Source: Bacteroidales bacterium
Lineage (GTDB): Bacteria > Bacteroidota > Bacteroidia > Bacteroidales > UBA932
Direction: 5' to 3'
Assembly (NCBI GenBank): GCA_017625535.1
Contig: JAGAKR010000023.1
Span: forward strand, 147,157 to 211,156
Length of the DNA stretch: 64,000 nt
Made by a program: the position numbers and the translations under genes. This document shows, one piece after another, positions 54,022 through 62,446 of this stretch. The notes under the pieces were generated by a model. It worked only from the letters and a program-made list of their open reading frames with translations. It was not told the DNA's origin and made no database searches. Every line of letters begins with the position of its first letter. Position 1 is the stretch's first letter.

Positions 54022-55083
54022 TTATTTGAGGATTGCTGTGCCGTTGTAGGTTACAGTTTTCATATTTGCAAGGCTCAACTCTTTTGCTTTTGCAGGAAGT
54101 GGTGCGTAGTGAACCTCAGAAGTAATTTTCTGTGCCTCATCAGACAGGATGTACTGCAGCATATCCAAAGTGGCTGTTGCCTGCTCAAGACTTCTGTTTG
54201 AATAATTCTGCTCCTTGTAGATGATCATCCATGTGAATGTTGCAATAGGGTATGCGCCTGCAGCATCTGAGTTGGTGATAGAGGTCCTTGTGTCTGCAGG
54301 AATGTCACCCGATGCAGCCGCTGAAATGCTCTCTGCCGAAGGCTCTACAACCTCACCGCGCTGGTTTGTCATTTTTGCGTATGGAATCTTCTGTGCAAAT
54401 GCATACTCAGATCCTACATAGCCTATTGAGTTTGCGGTCTGTGCCACAACACCTGCCACACCTGGGTTACCTTTTGCTGCCTGTCCCACAGGGAAACTTA
54501 CAGATTTGCCTGCACCGTACTGTGCTGCCCACATAGGGCTTACCTTAGAAAGGTAGTCTGTAAATACAAAGGTTGTACCTGATCCGTCCGAACGGAATGT
54601 TGGAATTATGGTCTCGTCGGGAAGAGAAACACCCTGGTTGAGGGCTGTGATTTTAGGGTCATTCCATTTTGTGATCTGTCCGGCAAATATCTCTGCAACA
54701 ACCTCTCCGCTTAGGGTAAGGTCATTTACCCCATTAAGGTTGTATGCCAGCACCACTGCCCCCATACAGGTTGGTATATGTATCACCTGTGGCATCTGCT
54801 CCATCTCCTTATCTGTAAGGAATGCATCAGAAGCTGCAAAATCCACAATTTTGTCCCTGAGGTTACGCACTCCTCCGCCGGAGCCAATTCCACCATAGGC
54901 AACCACATCACCATTTACTTGAGAAAAGTTCTCAAACACCACATTGTAGAAAGGAAGTGGGAATGTTGCCCCTGCTCCCGACAGTTCCTGAGCCTGGCGG
55001 CCCCCATTGTTTGAATTGTTGCCGCAAGATGCCATACATACTGCCAGGGCAACTGTTGCTATCGAATAAAGGATCTTTTTCAT
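54022..55083 (-). CDS. pstS: Phosphate-binding lipoprotein PstS
   Basis: A 353-residue substrate-binding protein with lipobox M-A-S-C (Cys20), so it is membrane-anchored. ELSGAGATFPLPFY is the PstS signature, and FRSDGSGTTFVFTDYL supplies phosphate contacts. The ATG at 55083 is used; an upstream extension would precede the signal peptide. It follows the porin gene by 20 bp, and the whole porin-pstSCAB set is probably one operon. Confidence 0.95.
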   Translation of the reverse strand: MKKILYSIATVALAVCMASCGNNSNNGGRQAQELSGAGATFPLPFYNVVFENFSQVNGDVVAYGGIGSGGGVRNLRDKIVDFAASDAFLTDKEMEQMPQVIHIPTCMGAVVLAYNLNGVNDLTLSGEVVAEIFAGQITKWNDPKITALNQGVSLPDETIIPTFRSDGSGTTFVFTDYLSKVSPMWAAQYGAGKSVSFPVGQAAKGNPGVAGVVAQTANSIGYVGSEYAFAQKIPYAKMTNQRGEVVEPSAESISAAASGDIPADTRTSITNSDAAGAYPIATFTWMIIYKEQNYSNRSLEQATATLDMLQYILSDEAQKITSEVHYAPLPAKAKELSLANMKTVTYNGTAILK

Positions 55084-55103
55084 ATTGAATTTTTTAGAAA
55101 TTA

Positions 55104-56090
55104 TTATAAACCGAAGTAGAAATTTATATAAGCATAGCATTTGTTGTCTGTTCCATCTGCCTTGGGAATGTTCATCCTGAAGTTGGGGGCAAGTTTCACA
55201 TATTTGCCCAGTTTGAACTGTGCACCTATTATGGCCGCCTGCTCATCTTTGGCAATGTTCCAGTCATCCTTAGAGTGGAGGTCATCAAACCTTGCATAGA
55301 GCTCTGTGGCTTTTGCAACTTTTACAGAAGAGAAGATTGAATATCCGCTCTGGTCTGCATCTTTTTTGTTTGAGGCGTTGTCCATCTTGTTGTATTCTGC
55401 TCCAATTGAGAATTTCTCCCCTTTGTATCCGGCAAATGCAGCCAGATTGTATATATCTTCCTTGCTGTTGTCTGCACCCTCATTTATGCCTCCATACAGA
55501 CGTATCTGGAAACCTTTTGCTGGAGTGAGAGTTACACCTGCGCCATAGTTGAGGCCGTCATTTATCTGAATTTTCTTGTAACCTTCACCGTTTACTATAA
55601 TTGCATCAGCCGAAATCCACTCAGTAAATTTGTAGGAGAAAGAGAGTCCCAGGTCTGCACTGCTTCCGAATTTGTACATATCCTGGAAGTCCTTCATAAT
55701 GTATCTGTATCCCCAGAATTTTTCCTGGAAATTGAATTGTGTGGTTGATATGAGGCCTCCGTTTAGGGTGAAGTTCCCTTTTTTCCACGATACCAGTGCA
55801 TTCTTTACATATGCAAGGCGGTTGTTGTCGGATACGTCTGATGATTTTCCTATATCCAATACACTTTTTACTGACAGTCCGTTTCCCAAATTGTATTCAT
55901 ACCCAAGGTAACTTCTTTCCAGTTCAAAGCCCCTGCTGTTGTTTTCTGAACCGAATCCTGTGTTGAAGTTCCCGAAAACCTGTACAATTGCTTTGCCTTT
56001 AGGTTCCTGGGTTGCAGCATCCTGCGCCTGTGCGCCTATGCTCATGCAGGCAATTATTCCTGCAAGGATGATTTGTTTTTTCATTGTCAT
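55104..56090 (-). CDS. Outer-membrane porin of the phosphate-selective (OprO/OprP) type
   Basis: A 328-residue protein with a signal peptide (to about residue 22) and a beta-rich mature part ending in INFYFGL, whose terminal Leu/Phe pattern suits an outer-membrane barrel. Alternating aromatic strands (FNTGFGS, RSYLGYEYNL, GGLISTTQFNF) resemble porins O and P. Its position directly upstream of pstS indicates that it admits phosphate. Two ATGs (56090, 56084) are possible starts. Confidence 0.8.
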   Translation of the reverse strand: MTMKKQIILAGIIACMSIGAQAQDAATQEPKGKAIVQVFGNFNTGFGSENNSRGFELERSYLGYEYNLGNGLSVKSVLDIGKSSDVSDNNRLAYVKNALVSWKKGNFTLNGGLISTTQFNFQEKFWGYRYIMKDFQDMYKFGSSADLGLSFSYKFTEWISADAIIVNGEGYKKIQINDGLNYGAGVTLTPAKGFQIRLYGGINEGADNSKEDIYNLAAFAGYKGEKFSIGAEYNKMDNASNKKDADQSGYSIFSSVKVAKATELYARFDDLHSKDDWNIAKDEQAAIIGAQFKLGKYVKLAPNFRMNIPKADGTDNKCYAYINFYFGL

Positions 56091-56264
56091 TGTATTTTGT
56101 AGTTTGACGCTGCAAAACTATCGGGAAGATGTTTCAAAAATATTTCAGTTCCATTAGGGTTCGGTTAAAGATGAATTATTACATTTTTATTAAATCTGCT
56201 TTGGACCGTTACAATGTGGATTTTTTCTCCATATTTTTGCCGGTGTAGTTGTTATATATGTTAT
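56091..56264. promoter_or_regulatory. Divergent control region of the phosphate module
   Basis: On the minus strand TAGTTTTG (56113-56120) fits the -7 box of the porin-pst operon. On the plus strand TATTTTTG (56232-56239) fits the -7 box of the two-component operon and rules out the in-frame codon at 56214 as start. No -33 box at the usual distance was found for either. A Pho-box could not be recognised, since the Bacteroidetes consensus is not known to me. Confidence 0.45.
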
Positions 56265-56960
56265 ATGGCTGTAGATAAGATACTTGTGGTTGATGATGAG
56301 GAGACCCTCTGTGAGGTGCTCAAGATTAATCTGGAAAATGAAGGCTATGATGTTGATATAGCCTTGTGTGCAGAACAGGCATTGGGGTATGACCTCAGTA
56401 AATATTCCCTTATTCTGCTGGATATAATGATGGGGGAAATAAGCGGCATAAAGATGGCAAAGATGCTCAAGGCAGATGTTGCCACTGCCGGCATTCCAAT
56501 CATTTTCTGCACTGCAAGGGATTCGGAGGATGATATGGTTATGGGGCTGAACCTTGGGGCGGATGACTATATTATGAAACCTTACACCGTTAGGAATGTG
56601 ATTGCAAGGGTAAAGAGTGTATTGAGGAGGACTTCAGCGGGCAAAGTTGCTTCAGTGGCAGCAAGGCAGGATATGCTGGAGGTAGAAGGGCTTGTGCTGG
56701 ATATGGAGTTCAAGAAGTGTACTATTGACGGGGAGGAGGTGAGGCTTACACGCAAGGAATTTGAACTGTTGGCATATCTTATAAGGCACAGGGGAAAAAT
56801 TTGTTCAAGGGAACAGATTTTGAGCAGGGTGTGGAGTGATGAAGTTGTTGTGCTTGACCGCACCATTGATGTGAACATTACCAGACTCCGCTCCAAAATT
56901 GGAGAATACGGGGCATATATAGTAACTCGTTCAGGTTTCGGTTATGGCTTCAGGGATTGA
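56265..56960 (+). CDS. PhoB-like response regulator
   Basis: A 231-residue OmpR-family regulator. The receiver domain has acidic pocket DDEE (residues 10-13), phospho-acceptor Asp53 in LLDIMMG, Thr83 and Lys105. The C-terminal winged helix (about 130-231) has LTRKEFELLAYLIRHRGK, LDRTIDVNITRLRSKIG and the wing TRSGFGYGF. It is most likely the phosphate-limitation regulator of the divergent pst operon, an inference from position. It overlaps the kinase gene by 17 bp. Confidence 0.9.
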   Translation: MAVDKILVVDDEETLCEVLKINLENEGYDVDIALCAEQALGYDLSKYSLILLDIMMGEISGIKMAKMLKADVATAGIPIIFCTARDSEDDMVMGLNLGADDYIMKPYTVRNVIARVKSVLRRTSAGKVASVAARQDMLEVEGLVLDMEFKKCTIDGEEVRLTRKEFELLAYLIRHRGKICSREQILSRVWSDEVVVLDRTIDVNITRLRSKIGEYGAYIVTRSGFGYGFRD

Positions 56961-58230
56961 TACATTTTATCATAAGAAACTTTTCCTCTTCTTTCTGGGA
57001 TTCCTATGGACTATTGTTTTGTGTTTTATAGGTTTCCAGTATCTGAGGGAGAAGCAGTACAAGGAGGAGTTTTTGAGTGCACAACTGCAGTTGTACAACC
57101 GTAATCTGGCTTATTATGTTGATGAGGGGCTGGATTATTGCACATTCATAGATTCCCAAGTGAAGCCGTTTGATGAACTGCGCATTTCTATAGTTTCACT
57201 GAATGGTTCTGTTGTGTATGACAACACCATTTCTTTGGATTCTCTAAATAACCATCTTTTCAGGCCCGAGATACAGCAGGCTCTTTACAAGGGGCAGGGG
57301 TATCATATAGGCAGGTATTCAGAGAGTGACGGCAGATTGTATTTCTATTCAGCCACAAGAGGGGAGAGGGCAGTTGTACGTACTGCAATCCCATATTCAG
57401 CATCCCTCAGAGAGATGCTTAGGGCAGACTGGACATTTTTGGGCATTATGGTTTCAATCAGTGTGTTGCTGAGTGTATTATCATATTTTGCATCAAAGAG
57501 GTTGGGGGTTACTCTTGCAAAACTTAACAAACTTCACGAAGAGGAGGAAAAGAACAGGCTCAAAAGACAACTTACAAACAATATTAACCACGAACTGAAG
57601 ACACCAGTGGCATCAATGCAGGTATGTCTGGAAACTCTCCTTAGCGGGATTCAGTTGACGGAGGCAAAAAAAATGGAACTGATTGAACGGTGTTATGTGA
57701 ACAGTGCCAGATTAAGCAGCCTTTTGCGGGATGTTTCACTCATTACCCGGCTGGAGGATGGGAGTCAACTTATTGGTAAAGAGAGGGTTGTGTTAAATGG
57801 GATAATTGATGAAATAAGGGAGGAATTGTCTGTTGTTTCAGAGAACGGGAAGATGAACCTCCACGCAAATTTCAATGATGACGTTGTCATTAATGGCAAC
57901 CTCTCTCTTATAGGATCAATCTTCAGGAACCTTACAGAGAATGCCATTGCATATTCCGAAGGGAAGAACATATACATTTCATTGTTGGAGAATACTCCCG
58001 ACAGTTGTACCATTTCATTTGAAGACGACGGGAAAGGGGTTGCCCCGGAGAAACTGCCATTCCTGTTTGACCGTTACTACAGGATAGACAAAGGACGTTC
58101 CCGACAAGTTGGAGGTACAGGCCTGGGACTCTCCATTGTAAAACACGCCGTACAGTTCCACGGCGGAAAAATTTCCGTATCCAACAGGGTGGGGGGAGGA
58201 TTGAGGTTCGAGTTTACCTTAAAGAAGTGA
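56944..58230 (+). CDS. PhoR-like sensor histidine kinase
   Basis: A 428-residue membrane kinase with two transmembrane helices (about 12-30 and 158-180) enclosing a periplasmic sensor of about 125 residues. The phospho-acceptor His216 lies in NINHELKTPVASM. The ATPase domain has the N-box NLTENAIAYS, the G1 box FEDDGKGVAPE and the G2 box GGTGLGLSIVKH. The sensor region is not a PAS domain, unlike E. coli PhoR. It is coupled to the regulator gene by overlap. Confidence 0.9.
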   Translation: MASGIDTFYHKKLFLFFLGFLWTIVLCFIGFQYLREKQYKEEFLSAQLQLYNRNLAYYVDEGLDYCTFIDSQVKPFDELRISIVSLNGSVVYDNTISLDSLNNHLFRPEIQQALYKGQGYHIGRYSESDGRLYFYSATRGERAVVRTAIPYSASLREMLRADWTFLGIMVSISVLLSVLSYFASKRLGVTLAKLNKLHEEEEKNRLKRQLTNNINHELKTPVASMQVCLETLLSGIQLTEAKKMELIERCYVNSARLSSLLRDVSLITRLEDGSQLIGKERVVLNGIIDEIREELSVVSENGKMNLHANFNDDVVINGNLSLIGSIFRNLTENAIAYSEGKNIYISLLENTPDSCTISFEDDGKGVAPEKLPFLFDRYYRIDKGRSRQVGGTGLGLSIVKHAVQFHGGKISVSNRVGGGLRFEFTLKK

Positions 58231-58235
58231 TAAAA

Positions 58236-58270
58236 CAAAAAAGGCGGTTATTTTCAACCGCCTTCTTTGT
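58236..58270. terminator. Bidirectional terminator after the kinase gene
   Basis: AAAAAAGGCGGTT, loop ATTTTC, AACCGCCTTCTTTGTT. It serves the kinase gene and the convergent esterase gene. The stem AAGGCGGTT/AACCGCCTT recurs at 59079-59100. Confidence 0.9.
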
Positions 58271-58280
58271 TCTATTCTTA

Positions 58281-58997
58281 TTATTTTGTGTGGGAGAAGA
58301 ATTCTTTTAGAAGTTCCGGAGTACATTCTATTGCATCACCACCGTGTTTCTGGTCTGGGCAGTATTTATATTTGATGTTCACATCCTGTTTAACAAGTTC
58401 GTCAACTTTTGCGGTGCAGTCGCCCTCGCTTGCAGTACTGAAAAAATACATTGGAATGTTCACCGGTCTAGGGCTGGAACACGACATTGATATTCCTGCG
58501 GCAAATACATCGGGGTGCATTTCGGCATAATCCCAGGTACCACGACCACCGTCTGATGATCCTGTTACATAAATTCTGTTGGTGTCAATAAGTCCCTTCT
58601 CTGCATAATCATCAATGATGTGCTTTACATCATCATAGCAATCTGTCCACTTGATGGTTTCTGTAAGGTTTGCTTTATAGCACACAGGGAACAGAGCAAT
58701 GGCTTTGGTTCCGCTCTCTTTCAGGTATTGCAGAATGTATTCGTCGGCATCACAACAATCAAAATGATTCGGGTGATAGAATATATCGTGCTTTGGACGG
58801 TCATGCACCCCACCATGAAGCCAAAGCCACAAAATGGCTTTACCAGGCTTGTCGGCATTTACATACACTACCTTGCAAGGCACATTATAAGTAAATTCAC
58901 CCTCAGGCAAAATCACATTACTTTTTTCTTCTTCGCATTTGTTGTTGCCACACGCTGCCAACAGCAACGCCACAGCCATAAAATAAAGATACCTCAT
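58281..58997 (-). CDS. Alpha/beta-hydrolase lipoprotein (esterase-like)
   Basis: A 238-residue lipoprotein with lipobox L-A-A-C (Cys16). The nucleophile elbow is TGSSDGGRG near residue 140 and the oxyanion region LWLWLHGG near residue 57; the likely His is in PDQKHGGDAIE. The overall layout resembles small polyhydroxybutyrate-depolymerase or feruloyl-esterase-like proteins. Several extra Cys residues (FDCCDADE, FPVCYK, WTDCYDD) suggest disulfides. The substrate is unknown. Confidence 0.75.
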   Translation of the reverse strand: MRYLYFMAVALLLAACGNNKCEEEKSNVILPEGEFTYNVPCKVVYVNADKPGKAILWLWLHGGVHDRPKHDIFYHPNHFDCCDADEYILQYLKESGTKAIALFPVCYKANLTETIKWTDCYDDVKHIIDDYAEKGLIDTNRIYVTGSSDGGRGTWDYAEMHPDVFAAGISMSCSSPRPVNIPMYFFSTASEGDCTAKVDELVKQDVNIKYKYCPDQKHGGDAIECTPELLKEFFSHTK

Positions 58998-59078
58998 AAT
59001 ATTTACTATTCGGTTATAGGTTAATAGTTGCTACAAATTTATGGAATTTTATGACTTCAAAGAGGAATAAAAACAAAA

Positions 59079-59100
59079 AAGGCGGTTGAAAAACCGCCTT
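59079..59100 (-). terminator. Intrinsic terminator of the tRNA-Arg/tRNA-Lys unit
   Basis: AAGGCGGTT, loop GAAA, AACCGCCTT; in the tRNA direction TTTTTTGTTTTTATT follows. It begins 6 bp past tRNA-Lys. Confidence 0.93.
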
Positions 59101-59105
59101 TCAAG

Positions 59106-59178
59106 TGACCCGCCAGGGGATCGAACCCTGGACCCCAACATTAAGAGTGTCGTGCTCTACCAGCTGAGCTAGCGAGTC
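59106..59178 (-). tRNA. tRNA-Lys (anticodon CTT)
   Basis: The reverse strand has acceptor GACTCGC/GCGGGTC, a D-arm with AGCTCAGCTGGTAGAGC, anticodon loop CTCTTAA (anticodon CTT) and a T-arm with GGTTCGATCC. CCA is not encoded. Length 73 nt. It complements the TTT isoacceptor at 15602-15674. Confidence 0.95.
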
Positions 59179-59192
59179 TTTTGCTTTCGCAG

Positions 59193-59266
59193 TGATCCAG
59201 AAGGGATTCGAACCCCTGACCCACAGATTAGAAATCTGTTGCTCTATCCAACTGAGCTACTGGACC
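59193..59266 (-). tRNA. tRNA-Arg (anticodon TCT)
   Basis: The reverse strand has acceptor GGTCCAG/TCTGGAT with a G-T pair, a D-arm with AGCTCAGTTGGATAGAGC, anticodon loop TTTCTAA (anticodon TCT) and a T-arm with GGTTCGAATCC. CCA is not encoded. It reads AGA and AGG, which are frequent arginine codons in this window. Confidence 0.95.
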
Positions 59267-59376
59267 AATCCCGCCTGGCTTATTGCCTTAGCGGGTGCAA
59301 AGATAGGAATTATTTTTATTTGCAAAAATTTTTTTTGATAAATCTTTCTATCTTTACAAGGATTTAAGGCATTTTT

Positions 59377-61545
59377 ATGAGGTCACTGCTTAAAATATTG
59401 CTTCTGTTTGTGGTTTTCCCCCTTTGGGGAAACGCATTGCCTGTGCAGGAATCGGCACCCAACCGTAAAAAGAAGCCTTACATAACCACTTTTGTGGATA
59501 CTCTTGTGCAGAGGGTCCGCAATCAGGCAAAATTGCAGGAGGGCAACAGGCCGGATTATGATGCAGACATTTTCATAAAGGGGAATGCTGATTTTATTAA
59601 GCGCAACCGCCTGCAGCAGTATCTCCCTTATCTGAACAGGGCAGACAAGCATATAAACAATTACTATGCGGAATTCATTGGTGGTGTAACCTACACCAAC
59701 CCCAATATCTATAACCATACCTTGTTTTCTATCTCCTCAAACAAGAAGAAGTTTGTGGAGAGGCATATTGAGACAATTTTTGCCCCCAATCTGAGGCTGA
59801 ATGTATATTCACAGTACCTCTATGGAAACCTGTACTCCCCGTTGGCTTATAAATCGGGAAGATACTATAAATTTTCTCTCGATTCCATCTGGCAGGCAAA
59901 GGGGCAGACTTACTACAAGGTTGCCTTTACCCCAAACATTGCAAATTTCAAGTTTGTGGAGGGGTATTTCATTACCACAGACCGTAACTGGGGGATAAGG
60001 GAGATGAAGTTCCGCGGAGGTATGGAGGTTATGGATTTTACAAACAGGGTGCTGATGGGGGATGAGGGTACTCCGGGTGAATTCCTTCCAAAGAAACTGG
60101 ACATTTCCACTTATGCACATATTCTTGGAAACCGTCTCCTTGGAACCTACAGTTCAACCATAAAGTACAACAAAATAGAGGAGTCCCATTTTGTAAAGGA
60201 TAGGGGTAGGGAGAAGTACAATCTCTCTCTGCAGTACAATACCAAGGTGGATACCCTCTCTGCAGTTGCAGATTTTATTGTAAAGTTCAGGGATTCAGTT
60301 GTTCTGGCAGATATGCCCCCTGTTCCAAGGGATGATTCCACAGCAACTGAGAAGAAACCGGGGGCCTGGGAGAAGATGGGGCGCTTCTTTGTTAAGAACC
60401 ACTCTTTGGACCTCAAGCAGTTGGGGCAGTTGAGGATTTCCCCACTGGTAAGCCCTATCCTCTTTGATTTCAGTACCACCCACGGAATTTCCTATACCCA
60501 GAAACTCAAGTATTCAAAGGTTACCCCTAAGGACAGGCTCTACTCACTTGAGCCCCGTATTGGCTATAACTTCAAGTACAAGGAGTTCTACTGGGGCCTC
60601 AAGGGTGAGGTGAACTACCTTCCGCGCCGTATGAGCCGGCTTTTTGTGGATATAGGAAACGGTAACAAAATAACCACAGACCGTGTTATGAATGCACTTG
60701 AGGAGTTGCCGTTTATGGTGTTTGATACAGCAGGGCTCCATTTGCGCAACTTCAGGAACACATATGCAAAGGTAGGCCACAAGATAGAGGTATCCAACGG
60801 ATTCTCTGTAAGCACAAACCTGGCTGTACAGACATATTCAGAGATTGAAAAATCCAATCTGGAGGTAATTTACCCCCAGAGCCTGTATGTGGAGAGGGCA
60901 AAGGAGATAGCACGGCACAAATACAGGTCATTTGTGCCGGAAATTGAACTTACCTACACCCCGCACCAGTATTATTATTACAACGGGGAAAGGAAAGTAT
61001 ATCTTTATTCCCGATATCCTACTTTTACACTGAATTTTGCCAAAGCCATAAAAGGGGTGCTGGGGAGCACAACAGAGTACAACAGGATTGAGTTTGACAT
61101 GCACCACGGAATAGACATTGGGCCTATGCACAAGTTCTATTACAGGGCAGGTGCCGGAGTGTTCTTTGATTATACAGACCTCTTCTTTGCCGAGTTCAAC
61201 AACTTGCGCCGCAATAACCTGCCCGCACAATGGGACGATGATATAGGAGGGGCATTCCAACTGCTCACAAGGTTCAAATACAATGAGATAGACAAATACC
61301 TGAAGTTCAATGTAAGGTATGATGCCCCGCTGATCCTTGTTCCAAGCATATTCCGCAGGGTAAAATATATAACCAGGGAGAAACTCTACTGCAACCTGCT
61401 GTTTGTTGATACAATGGATCCGTACATAGAGATGGGCTACGGCATTGGCACAAACATCTTCAATGTGGGGGTATTCTGGGGCGGAGAGATTACCAAATGG
61501 GATACAATAGGTGTTAAATTTACATTTGAGATATTTAATGATTAG
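59377..61545 (+). CDS. DUF5686-family outer-membrane protein
   Basis: A 722-residue protein with a signal peptide (to about residue 21) and a C-terminal half made of aromatic beta-strands, ending in GVKFTFEIFND. The pattern FVDTLVQRVRNQAKLQEG, NPNIYNHTLFSI and VEGYFITTDRNWGIREMKFRGG matches the Bacteroidetes DUF5686 family. Those members often carry an N-terminal carboxypeptidase-regulatory-like domain, which is missing or very short here. It is probably an outer-membrane barrel with a periplasmic plug. The function is unknown. It is followed by the DUF1460 gene after 16 bp. Confidence 0.8.
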   Translation: MRSLLKILLLFVVFPLWGNALPVQESAPNRKKKPYITTFVDTLVQRVRNQAKLQEGNRPDYDADIFIKGNADFIKRNRLQQYLPYLNRADKHINNYYAEFIGGVTYTNPNIYNHTLFSISSNKKKFVERHIETIFAPNLRLNVYSQYLYGNLYSPLAYKSGRYYKFSLDSIWQAKGQTYYKVAFTPNIANFKFVEGYFITTDRNWGIREMKFRGGMEVMDFTNRVLMGDEGTPGEFLPKKLDISTYAHILGNRLLGTYSSTIKYNKIEESHFVKDRGREKYNLSLQYNTKVDTLSAVADFIVKFRDSVVLADMPPVPRDDSTATEKKPGAWEKMGRFFVKNHSLDLKQLGQLRISPLVSPILFDFSTTHGISYTQKLKYSKVTPKDRLYSLEPRIGYNFKYKEFYWGLKGEVNYLPRRMSRLFVDIGNGNKITTDRVMNALEELPFMVFDTAGLHLRNFRNTYAKVGHKIEVSNGFSVSTNLAVQTYSEIEKSNLEVIYPQSLYVERAKEIARHKYRSFVPEIELTYTPHQYYYYNGERKVYLYSRYPTFTLNFAKAIKGVLGSTTEYNRIEFDMHHGIDIGPMHKFYYRAGAGVFFDYTDLFFAEFNNLRRNNLPAQWDDDIGGAFQLLTRFKYNEIDKYLKFNVRYDAPLILVPSIFRRVKYITREKLYCNLLFVDTMDPYIEMGYGIGTNIFNVGVFWGGEITKWDTIGVKFTFEIFND

Positions 61546-61561
61546 TTGTAAATTTGTTATT

Positions 61562-62443
61562 ATGAAGAATTTTTCAAGAATATCAATGGTGGTGCTAATG
61601 CTGGCGGTTGCATTGCAGGCACCCGTAGCGGCCGCTGCCCAGGGCGTGGCCCAGGGGAACATTTCCCAGGAGAGTGTGCAAAAATACGGTGAACTTTCCA
61701 AAGTACTTCAAGCAAACCAGCAGAAGAGTGTACCTGAACTTATGATAATTGTGGCAAAGCAGATGCTTGGTACAGAGTATGTTGCAGGAACCCTGGAGAA
61801 GGTGCCCGAGCAACTTGTGGTATCCCTCACCCAAACAGACTGCATCCTTTTTGTGGAGAGTTGTCTTGCAATGGCCCTTAATGCAAAAAAAGGTATTTTT
61901 CATCCCGACAGCCTTTGTGCAACAATCCAGAGCCTCAGGTACCGCGATGGAAAGGTTGACGGATATGCCAGCCGCATCCATTATACCAGCGAATGGATAA
62001 GGCAGGGGGAGGCCAGGGGCATCTTCAGGGAAATTACAGATGTGCTGAGCGGGGATAATTTGTCGGGACAAAGATTCTCCTATATGTCTGAGCATTCTGA
62101 TGCATACAGACAGTTGAAGGGGAACCCTGCAGAGGTGGACAGAATTGCCCAAATGGAGGCATCTCTGAACCAACATACAGATTATTTTGTAATACCAAAA
62201 GAGGCTGTTTCAAAAATGGAGCATCTGCTTAAGGATGGGGATATCCTGGGTTTCAACTCCACTGTTAAAGGGTTGGACATTGCCCACGTGGCACTGGTGT
62301 ACCATAAGGAGAACGGCCAGGTGGGATTCATACACGCATCGCAGGCAGACGGGAAAGTGGTTATTGATGAGAAGAGCATTGCAGATTATGTGAATTCCCG
62401 CAAGAGCAACAACGGAATAAGAATAGTTAGAGTAAACAGATAA
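61562..62443 (+). CDS. DUF1460 protein (N-acetylmuramoyl-L-alanine amidase-like)
   Basis: A 293-residue exported protein with a signal peptide to about residue 27. The catalytic Cys94 lies in TQTDCILFVESCLA, the family landmark. The His is in LDIAHVALVYH, and a final strand IHASQADGKVVID follows. This papain-like fold of the NlpC/P60 group cleaves the bond between muramic acid and the stem peptide in the structural prototype from Bacteroides. It would act in the periplasm on turnover products. The ATG at 61562 gives the signal peptide. The DUF362 gene follows after 3 bp. Confidence 0.87.
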   Translation: MKNFSRISMVVLMLAVALQAPVAAAAQGVAQGNISQESVQKYGELSKVLQANQQKSVPELMIIVAKQMLGTEYVAGTLEKVPEQLVVSLTQTDCILFVESCLAMALNAKKGIFHPDSLCATIQSLRYRDGKVDGYASRIHYTSEWIRQGEARGIFREITDVLSGDNLSGQRFSYMSEHSDAYRQLKGNPAEVDRIAQMEASLNQHTDYFVIPKEAVSKMEHLLKDGDILGFNSTVKGLDIAHVALVYHKENGQVGFIHASQADGKVVIDEKSIADYVNSRKSNNGIRIVRVNR

Positions 62444-62446
62444 ATT

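Noticed and set aside
56214-56264. Upstream in-frame start for the response regulator
   Set aside because: The extension covers the likely -7 box and encodes a Cys/Phe/Tyr-rich segment not found in the family; ATG at 56265 gives a standard receiver start.
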